A stretch of 64,000 nt of DNA from a virus. The stretch is taken from the IMG/VR virus record IMGVR_UViG_3300011114_001049, positions 36,275 through 100,274 of that record. One strand, written 5' to 3'. Both the position numbers and the translations under genes were made by a program. Each line of letters begins with the position of its first letter. The first letter of the stretch is position 1. The notes under the pieces were generated by a model. That model had not been told where the DNA came from. It was given only the letters and a program-made list of their open reading frames with translations, and searched no databases. Positions 22,935 through 30,706 of this stretch are shown one piece after another.

Positions 22935-23381
22935 ATGAATAGAAAAATAAAGACATATAATGATTTCACTAATGAATCGACTAGAGAAGTCGTTTACCCT
23001 AGTAATTTTAAAGGTATGGTCCAAAGTACCTTATCTGGACTCTATACTCAGATCATTGCTATAGCTCAAGAATTAGCTAACGAAAAAGCCGCTAGAAACC
23101 CAGGTAGGTACTCAGGTACTCTAGAAGAGGTAGATATTACTAGGGCTATGAATATGATATTCCACAGCGATTGGAAGAAGAAGATTAAAGAGAGGGCCAT
23201 TGGAGAGGTTTTACAAAAGTCAATGGCTAGGGCAGGTAAACAGGATGAAGTTATAGGTAAGAAGAATCTTAGAGCATTAGGTAGATCAAATGGAGATACT
23301 GACTTTAAGGTAGACATCAATAAATCTAGTGTAAGATTTAGTGATAAAAAAGATGGTGGTGGGACTGGTTCAAACCAATAA
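22935..23381 (+). CDS. targeting-peptide basic protein
   Basis: 148 residues. The start MNRKIKTYNDFTNESTREV is a strong match (T-N-E before Ser, like the F-x-N-E core of neighbours). The rest is basic, with helices (RAMNMIFHSDWKKKIKERAIGEVLQKSMARAG) and a Gly/Lys-rich end, consistent with DNA contact. It is separated from the previous stop by one base and from the connector gene by six. Confidence 0.6.
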   Translation: MNRKIKTYNDFTNESTREVVYPSNFKGMVQSTLSGLYTQIIAIAQELANEKAARNPGRYSGTLEEVDITRAMNMIFHSDWKKKIKERAIGEVLQKSMARAGKQDEVIGKKNLRALGRSNGDTDFKVDINKSSVRFSDKKDGGGTGSNQ

Positions 23382-23387
23382 AACAAG

Positions 23388-24122
23388 ATGACAGAACAAG
23401 AACTAATAGCTGATATAATTGATGAGATTACTTTTTCGGGAGCGTTGCCTTATTCGTTACCTGAAAAAGAAATAACTAGAATTCTTGAAAACGACAGTCG
23501 TTATTTCTATGACAACTGGAGACATGCTGTCGAATCTCAATATCTATTACTTCCAAAAGAATTATTTAGTACCCCTCAATTTAAAAAGAAGCGCCAAATA
23601 ATACTACCCGACTGTGTACAGTTTGTTGTAGATTTTAAGGAGGCAAAAGGCGGCTCTATATTTGGATCAATCGACCGAGATTTTGCAGAACAGAAATTTA
23701 TAGGTGCTGAAATATTCTTGACTCCTTTCATTGGAGAAAGTATTATGTACAGGACAGTAATGTTTTCCTTTCTAGACTTAAGTAAAGCCATGTTAATTGA
23801 TACTATCGCATATGACTATAACAAAAACACTAAGCTATTAGGTGTATTAGGAAGATCGCCGGCAACTGCAGCAGTAGTTCGAGTCTTTAAAAAACTAGAT
23901 AGAGACAAGTTATATGAAGACGAGTTGTTTCAAAGATACGTTCGTGCACATGCAAAAGTAAGGTTATCTCATCTTCTCCAAACATTTAATTATGCTTTGC
24001 CTGGTGGAGTAACAGTTAACTATCAAAACGTAGTGACTACTGCTGAAAAAGAAATGGAGACTGTGTTAACTATGATGAAAGGTGAGAACACAGCTGACTG
24101 GATGTTCTTACATCGACAATAA
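23388..24122 (+). CDS. putative head-tail connector or baseplate structural protein
   Basis: 244 residues. The N-terminal helix-turn (LPYSLPEKEITRILENDSRYFYDNW) and the following beta segment (KKRQIILPDCVQFVVDFKEAKG) look like phage adaptor-type proteins. No catalytic motif. It is immediately upstream of the gp25 homolog, 12 bases apart, in the same transcript as the last targeting-peptide genes. Assignment as structural is by position and style only. Confidence 0.5.
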   Translation: MTEQELIADIIDEITFSGALPYSLPEKEITRILENDSRYFYDNWRHAVESQYLLLPKELFSTPQFKKKRQIILPDCVQFVVDFKEAKGGSIFGSIDRDFAEQKFIGAEIFLTPFIGESIMYRTVMFSFLDLSKAMLIDTIAYDYNKNTKLLGVLGRSPATAAVVRVFKKLDRDKLYEDELFQRYVRAHAKVRLSHLLQTFNYALPGGVTVNYQNVVTTAEKEMETVLTMMKGENTADWMFLHRQ

Positions 24123-24134
24123 AAAAAGAAGAAA

Positions 24135-24512
24135 ATGGCACAACTTAGGGACATATATTTTAGGGATCAAAACGATCCTAAATTCCAGGCCAACAAGATA
24201 GAGGTAACAGACGACCTTGAAGCAACTATTCAACAAATAATGATGACTATATTTACTAGAAAAGGCGAGGTCTTAGGAGAATCTAATTTTGGTTTAAACT
24301 TAGATAATTACCTATTTGAATTTAATGTAGATCCAGTAAGCCTAAGTAGAGCGGCGCAAGACCAAATCTATAGCTATGTGAGTGAAACTAGAAAAAGAAG
24401 AATTACTATTGAACCTTCTTTATATCCAGATTCAGTTTCAAATAGAGATATTCTGGTTTTGTTGATAGACATCCCTGAGATAAAAGAGAAGATCGCTGCG
24501 TTTTACGATTAA
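24135..24512 (+). CDS. gp25: gp25-like baseplate wedge protein
   Basis: 125 residues, the usual length for the GPW/gp25 family. Family features are visible: E-A-T-I-Q-Q-I-M-M-T-I-F-T-R-K-G-E, then S-N-F-G-L-N-L-D-N-Y-L-F-E-F, and the C-terminal strand pair ending DILVLLIDI. gp25 initiates sheath polymerisation on the baseplate wedge in contractile tails. It ends the plus-strand operon and converges on a dehydrogenase gene. Confidence 0.85.
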   Translation: MAQLRDIYFRDQNDPKFQANKIEVTDDLEATIQQIMMTIFTRKGEVLGESNFGLNLDNYLFEFNVDPVSLSRAAQDQIYSYVSETRKRRITIEPSLYPDSVSNRDILVLLIDIPEIKEKIAAFYD

Positions 24513-24520
24513 CAGTTGAC

Positions 24521-25549
24521 CTATTTATTTTTATCTCTTACTTTATAGATTCTTTCAATAATATCAACTACTTTCATACCCTCAAGTGCATTTGTTGTAG
24601 GAGAAGTTCTGCCTTTTAAAGTATTTATAACGTTTGAAATAATATAATTATGATTTGCAGCAGAACCTTTATAAGGTCCATAATCATTTGCAGGATTTGA
24701 TTCTTTTAAAACAGGCATTTCATATCCAGAAATAGCACAAACTTCAACTTCATTCATGTATTGACCGCCAATTTTTACGCTCCCATTTTTTCCAATAATT
24801 GTCATTGAAGATTCTAAATTCTGGTTTGCAATAGAAGTAGAATAATTTATACTTCCCATTCCACCACTTATAAAATCGAAGCTTACAAATCCTGAATCTT
24901 CAAAAGCTGTTGTAGTTTGATGATTAAAGTCTGCAAATTTTCCTTGAATATTTTTTATATCTCCAAATAACCAATACATGATATCGATAAAGTGTGAAAA
25001 TTGAGTAAAGAGTGTTCCTCCATCTAAATCTGCTGTTCCTTTCCAGCCACCAGACTTATAATAACGATCATCACGGTTCCAATAACAATTTAATTGAACC
25101 ATGTAAATTTCGCCGAGTAATCCGTCAGTTATTACTGATTTAATCCACTCAGACGGAGGTGAATAACGGTTTTGCATTACACAAAAAACTTGCTTTGATT
25201 CTTGGAGTGCTTTGAAAAGGATTTTCTCACAACTTTCTTTTGTTAAGCCCATTGGTTTTTCGCAGACAACATTTTTCTTTTCTGCTAAAGCCTTTAGTGA
25301 CTGTTCAGCGTGTAAACCGTTTGGAGTGCAGATGTTGACGACATCAAATTCTAATCCACTTGCAAAAAGTTCTTCCATCGTGGTAAAAAAAGGCACATTG
25401 AAATCTTCAGCTGCACATTCTTTTTTGGATCTAATATCTACCATTGCGACTAACTCGCCTTCTGAATCTCTTCGTATCATTTCTGCATGGCGCTTTCCGA
25501 TATGACCGGCACCGACTACTACAAACCTTATTTTTGAATTATTTGACAT
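24521..25549 (-). CDS. Gfo/Idh/MocA-family sugar dehydrogenase (WlbA-like)
   Basis: 342 residues. N-terminal Rossmann motif G-A-G-H-I-G-K-R-H (residues 13-21); catalytic C-E-K-P-M at about 95-99; substrate domain with W-K-G-T-A-D-L-D-G-G-T-L-F-T-Q-F-S-H-F-I-D, which fits the G-G-x3-D/Q-x2-H-x2-D pattern. Closest recognisable group is UDP-N-acetylglucosamine (uronate) 3-dehydrogenases of surface-sugar pathways. It stands alone among structural genes, far from the glycan operon at 53-64 kb, but could feed it with modified nucleotide sugar. Confidence 0.85.
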   Translation of the reverse strand: MSNNSKIRFVVVGAGHIGKRHAEMIRRDSEGELVAMVDIRSKKECAAEDFNVPFFTTMEELFASGLEFDVVNICTPNGLHAEQSLKALAEKKNVVCEKPMGLTKESCEKILFKALQESKQVFCVMQNRYSPPSEWIKSVITDGLLGEIYMVQLNCYWNRDDRYYKSGGWKGTADLDGGTLFTQFSHFIDIMYWLFGDIKNIQGKFADFNHQTTTAFEDSGFVSFDFISGGMGSINYSTSIANQNLESSMTIIGKNGSVKIGGQYMNEVEVCAISGYEMPVLKESNPANDYGPYKGSAANHNYIISNVINTLKGRTSPTTNALEGMKVVDIIERIYKVRDKNK

Positions 25550-25560
25550 TTTATAATTTT

Positions 25561-25965
25561 TTAATACACTGAAAGGTTCATAGAATTATTAGAATCTATC
25601 CCAGAAAAATATTGAATAAAAAGTCGTAAGTTTCTTTGCTGATTACTTAACATCTCAATTTTGCTTCTTTTGATTTGTATCTGCTTAGAAAGGTCAGAAC
25701 GCAGTTCAATCAATTTACAATAGTCTGCACTATCGTTACAGTCGCTAATGAATGCCATTTTTCTGGCTTCATCATTAGTATAAATCTTTTTTCCAGCATC
25801 GTCTACTGCATTTAGGACTTGTGACTTTATTTCGATCTCAAGTTCGGTGATAGCTTTTTCGTTTGACTCTACTAAATCGCTTGTTTCAATAAGCTCTAAC
25901 TGATTGTCATAAATAGCCTTAGGAATATCAGATAGCTCTTGAGCCATGTCTAATGGTGATTTCAT
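25561..25965 (-). CDS. hypothetical coiled-coil protein
   Basis: 134 residues. Two long heptad-bearing helices (about 28-55 and 90-118: ELRSDLSKQIQIKRSKIEMLSNQQRN) flank a short loop with AVDDAGKKIYTNDEARK. Proteins with this loop are, from memory, common in phages but uncharacterised. Located between dehydrogenase and portal genes, transcribed with the portal. Confidence 0.55.
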   Translation of the reverse strand: MKSPLDMAQELSDIPKAIYDNQLELIETSDLVESNEKAITELEIEIKSQVLNAVDDAGKKIYTNDEARKMAFISDCNDSADYCKLIELRSDLSKQIQIKRSKIEMLSNQQRNLRLFIQYFSGIDSNNSMNLSVY

Positions 25966-26006
25966 AAATATAGTTTTAGATTATAATACAAATAAACTAT
26001 CAACTA

Positions 26007-27719
26007 TTAAAGTTGACCAGCTGCGCCTACTTCTCCTCCTTCTTTGGTCTCGCTACCGCCGGCCTCAGCAGCGGCGCCTGCGGCAGCTGGTGCGGCTCCG
26101 CCTGGTGCAGGTGGTGCAGCTGGAGCGGCAGGTGCAGCAGCTGCTGCTTCCGCTTCAATTTCAAGTTTTTGATCAAACCATTGCTGATTTGATTCAATCT
26201 CACTCTCAGTAAGTTTAAGTTCTTTTCTAACTAAGTATTCAGTAGAGAAGAACGGTGTACCGTCGTCTTTCATGACTCCTTTTTTGGCTTGGAATGCAGC
26301 TATACGCTTTGCCTCAATGTCGTTCTGCTTAGCCTCTTCAAAGATATTGTCGTTATTATAGTTAATCCCAATTGCATTATTAAATTTATAGTCATCACCA
26401 AGCTCAGGAAAGTCTAAACACATTTGTAGATACCATGGCTTTACTAATAATTCAGAAAAGGCTGATCTTAATCGTCTAATGAATTTTTGGTATCTTACCT
26501 CTTCTCTAGTTATACCTTCAGCATTAAGGGTAAATGCACCCATTCCGCTTTGTCCTTCCCAACGAGAATAAGGAATTTTAGAATCCATCTTCAACTTCTT
26601 GTAAAAGTAGTTAAGGAGTTCTGAACCAGAAAGGTTTGGTCCAGGTGTTTGTAAAGCCTCTATCTTTATCTGCTGTTGCTGATCGTTTATTGGCATAACA
26701 TAATTCTTGTAGAAAAGAATATTAGGTTTACCGTCAACACTTAATTCACCAGTATCTCCATTGAAACTAATATCTTCTTTAAACAGATTTAAAAACTCAC
26801 GAACATCTTCTTGGCCTTTTTGAAAGCTTTTACTTCCAATTGGAACCGTAGTAGTTAGACGAATTGGCGCATTCATTACGTGCCAAATTACTTTACTATG
26901 CTCGATGATTCTTAATAAGTTGAACGACCTAATTAATCTCTCTACGAAACTTACTCGCTTTGTCCTAAAGTGGTTGGCATAAGATAAGTATATTATTTGT
27001 GAATCATTCAATACTCTAGTTGAACCACTAGTTGGATCGTACTGTACCCACTGTAAGAAAAGCTTGCCCTTAGGATCTTTTTGTAGTTGAGGAGCGATAC
27101 TTGCAGGATCGATCTCTTTAAAACCTATTATCTCCTTTGGTTTTTCTAAGTTATCATATAGGATCTCAAAAGAAAGGTGTCCTTCTACTAAGAATTGAAA
27201 GGCATACTGCCAAGCAGCGATACCTTCACCGAATCCCCAAGCAGTATAGATCTTTTCAAAGTTATCATTGTACTTATTAATCACAGATTCTTGATAGTGT
27301 AAACGATCTTCTTTGGTGTTTCCTCTATATAGAAGCTTGCCTGTCATGTCTTTTGCATAGGCAAACCTTGCCTCTTCATCATAGACCACCATGTCATCGA
27401 CTATTGTTTCTAAGATGAATTCTATCTCTCCATTTGATGCAACATCCCGTAAGCGCTCTCTCTTAACTACATAATCTAACTGAAAAAAAGCAATAGCTTT
27501 TGTTCTTAGTTGAGAAGTAGTATCAGCAATAGCCATTGAAAATTTCATCAATTCGTCATTGGAGCTTAGCCTAGAGCTTCTAGCCTGTAACTGACCCTCA
27601 ATGAATCCGATTGCTTGTGAGTTTTTTAAGAGAAGATCCTCATGGCGAGTACCAAACTTACTTAAACTGGCCAAAGCTCCTCCAGTTCTTCCTTTCAATG
27701 TGTCTAAAAATCCAGCCAT
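26007..27719 (-). CDS. gp20: portal protein (T4 gp20-like)
   Basis: 570 residues, close to T4 gp20 (524). The family core is recognisable: a central region with WHVMNAPIRLTTTVPIGSK, a TGE-type segment F-N-G-D-T-G-E-L, then QTPGPNLSGSELLNYFYKKL and SRWEGQSGM. The dodecameric portal sits at the unique capsid vertex and is the channel for DNA packaging and exit. From about residue 515 the tail is almost only Ala, Pro, Gly and Glu, GC-rich in DNA terms and absent from T4. The gene follows 27724 with four bases between. Confidence 0.9.
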   Translation of the reverse strand: MAGFLDTLKGRTGGALASLSKFGTRHEDLLLKNSQAIGFIEGQLQARSSRLSSNDELMKFSMAIADTTSQLRTKAIAFFQLDYVVKRERLRDVASNGEIEFILETIVDDMVVYDEEARFAYAKDMTGKLLYRGNTKEDRLHYQESVINKYNDNFEKIYTAWGFGEGIAAWQYAFQFLVEGHLSFEILYDNLEKPKEIIGFKEIDPASIAPQLQKDPKGKLFLQWVQYDPTSGSTRVLNDSQIIYLSYANHFRTKRVSFVERLIRSFNLLRIIEHSKVIWHVMNAPIRLTTTVPIGSKSFQKGQEDVREFLNLFKEDISFNGDTGELSVDGKPNILFYKNYVMPINDQQQQIKIEALQTPGPNLSGSELLNYFYKKLKMDSKIPYSRWEGQSGMGAFTLNAEGITREEVRYQKFIRRLRSAFSELLVKPWYLQMCLDFPELGDDYKFNNAIGINYNNDNIFEEAKQNDIEAKRIAAFQAKKGVMKDDGTPFFSTEYLVRKELKLTESEIESNQQWFDQKLEIEAEAAAAAPAAPAAPPAPGGAAPAAAGAAAEAGGSETKEGGEVGAAGQL

Positions 27720-27723
27720 ATAT

Positions 27724-28347
27724 TTATCTGTTTAATGAATTTGTTAAAAAGTCCTCGTATACTTTAGCTAAGTTTATAGGACTCGGCAATAAACCTCTAT
27801 CAGAAAGCCTAGGATTGACTAACATTCCAAACTGGTTCCAGTCAATCAACCTAGCTGAACTGATATCGTCCATGCTATACTTATTTATCGCGTAATAAAG
27901 ATTATCTGCACCCGATAGCTCTGAGATCAGACTAGGTGTAATCATGTAGAATTTTTGGTCTATTACTTGTCTCTCAGCCAAAGGTCGAAGAGTACCAGTA
28001 GTATCAAAGAGATTACTTAAACCGTGCTTTAAGGAAAAATTCCAATAGATATGAAGTATCTTTTCTAATATCGGCGGAGGTACTACTCTTAAGTCTAACA
28101 TAATAGTTGTTTCCTGCCAGTTTTCGTGAAAGAAGACTAGACCGATTGGATTTAGATCAATATAGTTTTTACCTCTAGTATATGCTGATATAAAGTCGGC
28201 AGTCATATCTACTGCAGGTGGGACTATTGTAAACTGGTAAAACCTGCCAGGTAAAAGATTTGACCTATTTGTATTGGTCCCTTCTTCTGCAACTTGCTCA
28301 AAAGTAAGTCGCCCGTCATTTTTTTCTATCTCTTCAAAAGTCTTCAC
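27724..28347 (-). CDS. hypothetical structural protein between portal and head-completion genes
   Basis: 207 residues from a GTG start at 28347. Beta-rich sequence with LLPGRFYQFTIVPPAVDM, DLNPIGLVFFHENW and TIMLDLRVVPP. No catalytic motif. Lying between gp4 and portal homologs with 4-8 base gaps, it is probably a virion or assembly protein. No T4 counterpart recognised. Confidence 0.55.
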   Translation of the reverse strand: MKTFEEIEKNDGRLTFEQVAEEGTNTNRSNLLPGRFYQFTIVPPAVDMTADFISAYTRGKNYIDLNPIGLVFFHENWQETTIMLDLRVVPPPILEKILHIYWNFSLKHGLSNLFDTTGTLRPLAERQVIDQKFYMITPSLISELSGADNLYYAINKYSMDDISSARLIDWNQFGMLVNPRLSDRGLLPSPINLAKVYEDFLTNSLNR

Positions 28348-28355
28348 GATATCTT

Positions 28356-28859
28356 TTACACCTTATTGAACAGAAAGTTTTCAGTTATTATACCGAATCT
28401 CATTTTATTTTTGTCTGCATGCACTTGAGCTGCCTTAAACTTTGAAGTGTTTATCAAGTATTGTTTAGCATGTCTAGCGTAATTTAAGGTTTGTTTTTCA
28501 GTAAGTCGCTTAGGTTCTTCCGGTGGAGTTAAGTACTTATTGGGTTTGATCTCAATCAGCCATCGAGTTATCTTTCCTTCTAGATTCTTAGTCGCCATAT
28601 AGCAGTCGATCCAATAGGTACACTCTTTCTTAAGTATAGGATTCCAATAAGGTATGCCGACTGGCTCCGATGCGTACTCAATAACGCTATCGTTATTATC
28701 ACAGTATACGAGGAATTTTAGCTCCCAGCTTGACCTGTAAATTATTTTAGTAAGGTCGCCAGTATACTTGTCTGGATTTTGTGGAGTAAAATATCCCTGC
28801 TTGACCCTGCCGTTTTGCGGCTTTAAAAAGTCATGGATGTCCCTTTTCTCCTTTGCCAT
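28356..28859 (-). CDS. gp4: head completion protein (T4 gp4-like, TnsA-type nuclease fold)
   Basis: 167 residues, near the 150 of T4 gp4. Shared features are the start region with Y-T-G-D-L-T-K-I-I-Y-R-S-S-W-E-L-K-F, then Y-A-S-E-P-V-G-I-P-Y, then I-D-C-Y and L-I-E-I-K-P, the acidic and Lys residues of a restriction-type nuclease site (D...ExK). gp4 acts after DNA packaging to stabilise filled heads before tail joining. Two genes upstream of portal in one operon. Confidence 0.85.
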   Translation of the reverse strand: MAKEKRDIHDFLKPQNGRVKQGYFTPQNPDKYTGDLTKIIYRSSWELKFLVYCDNNDSVIEYASEPVGIPYWNPILKKECTYWIDCYMATKNLEGKITRWLIEIKPNKYLTPPEEPKRLTEKQTLNYARHAKQYLINTSKFKAAQVHADKNKMRFGIITENFLFNKV

Positions 28860-28863
28860 AAAC

Positions 28864-29181
28864 TTAACCTATGTATTTTGCAATCAAGTCGTCTGCATCC
28901 CTTGGGTCAAGAGAACCAAGTTCAACCAATTTTAATACTAACGAAGCGACTGCAAGGTTTTCAGGAATGTCTTCTTCAGACAATTCAAGATCTTCGTTAT
29001 TAAATGCTTCTTCCAATTCAGCATGAGCAGCTATTGCAGCCTGCTCAACTTCTTCTTCAGAACCAACAAGTTCAACTAGTTCATCCAATAATGCGGTGTC
29101 AACAACTATCATCTCTTCTGCAGACTCGTCTTCATTTATTTTTTTAGAAGCGAATTGTCTTAATGACATGATTTTATTCAT
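28864..29181 (-). CDS. acidic targeting-peptide protein
   Basis: 105 residues. Starts MNKIMSLRQFASKKINEDES, nearly the same design as the protein at 20468 (F-x2-F/FA...K-K-I-N-E-D). The rest is strongly acidic and helical (GSEEEVEQAAIAAHAELEEAF ...). Likely capsid core or cargo, first gene of the head operon, with a motif copy 16 bases upstream. Confidence 0.6.
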   Translation of the reverse strand: MNKIMSLRQFASKKINEDESAEEMIVVDTALLDELVELVGSEEEVEQAAIAAHAELEEAFNNEDLELSEEDIPENLAVASLVLKLVELGSLDPRDADDLIAKYIG

Positions 29182-29197
29182 AAGATTTATTTTTTGA

Positions 29198-29206
29198 TTA
29201 TTTATC
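29198..29206 (-). promoter_or_regulatory. late-promoter-like motif GATAAATAA (minus strand)
   Basis: Minus-strand GATAAATAA 16 bases before the ATG at 29181; would drive the head-completion and portal operon. Confidence 0.5.
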
Positions 29207-29225
29207 TCTTATAATAACAAGAGAT

Positions 29226-29939
29226 TTAGATAGTTAAGATTTTCCAGTTTCCTTTCTTATCTTCGACTAGACATGTTGAGTTTTCACAAAAATCTCCAGA
29301 GTTCATATAGTCGGCTTCGAGCTTAGGCTGGTGGATGTGGCCGCAGACTGCAACATCATATCCTTTTTCTCTAGTTAGGCCACGTGCGCCAATCTCAAAG
29401 TCAGAAACAAAATTAATTGCTCCCTTCACTGACTGTTTAATGTCATTTGCAAGTGAATGATATTTTAAATTAAAAGTTTTTCTGACTCTATTATAGATCG
29501 TGTTTAACTTTATGACTAGATCATATGACCATCCACCGACTACGGCTAACCATCGCGCTTTCATGATAATAAAGTCTAATACATCTCCATGAAAACAATA
29601 GTAATTTCTGCCATCTACACCAATATGATTATACATTCTAACAATTTTAATGTTGTTTAACTTAAATGGGATAAAGTCCTTTAGAAAGTCATCGTGATTT
29701 CCTCTAATATAGATTACCTTAGTAGTACCCTCCGACAATTTTATTATCTTTCTAATTATCTTTGTACAGTCATTGGTCCATTTGCTATTACTTCGAATAG
29801 CCCACCCATCAATTATATCTCCATTTAAGATTAGGGTGTCCATCTCATTTTCCTCTAGAAACTTTAATATCTTGTTAGTTTGAGATTGTCTTGCACCCAA
29901 ATGAAGGTCACTCATAATTACAGTTTTCCAAGCTTTCAT
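29226..29939 (-). CDS. metallophosphoesterase (LpxH/UDP-diacylglucosamine-hydrolase-like)
   Basis: 237 residues. Motifs D10-L-H12, N-G-D-I-I-D-G-W, R-G-N-H-D-D-F, Y-C-F-H-G-D and V-C-G-H-I-H-Q form a complete two-metal centre. The G-D-I-I-D-x-W and H-G-D-x-x-D pattern is that of LpxH-like and related UDP-sugar/lipid-A-type phosphodiesterases common in bacteria. In the phage it could act on host envelope precursors or nucleotides. It is followed on the same strand by primase and glycosyltransferase genes. Confidence 0.85.
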   Translation of the reverse strand: MKAWKTVIMSDLHLGARQSQTNKILKFLEENEMDTLILNGDIIDGWAIRSNSKWTNDCTKIIRKIIKLSEGTTKVIYIRGNHDDFLKDFIPFKLNNIKIVRMYNHIGVDGRNYYCFHGDVLDFIIMKARWLAVVGGWSYDLVIKLNTIYNRVRKTFNLKYHSLANDIKQSVKGAINFVSDFEIGARGLTREKGYDVAVCGHIHQPKLEADYMNSGDFCENSTCLVEDKKGNWKILTI

Positions 29940-29967
29940 TTTACTTATTTTTTAATACTAATTTCAA

Positions 29968-30687
29968 TTACCAATAATTTTTATCTTTTGTAAAATACTC
30001 CTTATTGTTATGATTAAAAAATGAACCGAAAAAAAGTTTGACCATATAGAATAATCCTTTGTTTTCAAATCGTCTAGGTGGTGTAAACACAATATTGTTT
30101 ATCCGTCCGAATTTTTTTGGTTTAATTTGTTTTGAGAAATAATAATCTTCTGCAACTTTAATCTCCTCATCAAATCCTTTAAGGTCTTTAAATGTTTCTG
30201 ATCTAACCATCATAAATCCTCCTAAACAAAAAGGAGTAGACCATTTTGAAATTATTTGTAGAATATCAAAGAGACGATATATGTAATTATATTTGCCATT
30301 ATCGCTTCTAAACTTTGTGGTAACTAAGTCTAATTTATTTTTGTATATTTTTAAAAATGCTCTCTTGATGCACTTAGGGTCCAAGATAAAGACGTCAGCA
30401 TCAATAAACAAGACATATGGCGTATCTACTAGTTTAAACCCGTTGTTTCTTGCTCGTGCAGGCAGACCACCATCAGCTAACTGTAAATCAAATACATCGG
30501 TGTTATGTTCGTGTTCTAATCTATTCAATAGATCGGGTTTTGTAATTCCATCGTTTGATGCATCACAAACAACAACTTTCACGTTAAGTATATCAACTTG
30601 ATAATTTAACAGGTCGAGTGTCTTTTCGATAATACGCTTTTCGTTTTTACAGGGAATTATGATTGTTAGATATTTACTTAGTTCCAT
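29968..30687 (-). CDS. family 2 glycosyltransferase
   Basis: 239 residues. N-terminal L-T-I-I-I-P-C-K-N-E typical of GT2, a D-A-S-N-D-G nucleotide loop, the metal-binding F-I-D-A-D motif at about residue 93, and a C-G-G/L-G-G-F-M-M-V-R acceptor region. No membrane anchor at the N-terminus; the C-terminal helix (LFYMVKLFFGSFFNH) may associate with membrane. Located between phosphoesterase and primase, away from the glycan operon. Acceptor unknown: host or virion glycan. Confidence 0.82.
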   Translation of the reverse strand: MELSKYLTIIIPCKNEKRIIEKTLDLLNYQVDILNVKVVVCDASNDGITKPDLLNRLEHEHNTDVFDLQLADGGLPARARNNGFKLVDTPYVLFIDADVFILDPKCIKRAFLKIYKNKLDLVTTKFRSDNGKYNYIYRLFDILQIISKWSTPFCLGGFMMVRSETFKDLKGFDEEIKVAEDYYFSKQIKPKKFGRINNIVFTPPRRFENKGLFYMVKLFFGSFFNHNNKEYFTKDKNYW

Positions 30688-30706
30688 TCCTTATCGTTTT
30701 TTAGAT

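Noticed and set aside
26007-26212. Plus-strand frame in the GC-rich end of the portal gene
   Set aside because: A Leu/Arg-rich shadow frame created by the Ala/Pro/Gly codons of the portal tail.
27720-27728. Minus-strand GATAAATAT directly before the portal start as a promoter
   Set aside because: It is formed by the stop codon of the upstream gene and the portal ATG, with no space for a transcription start.
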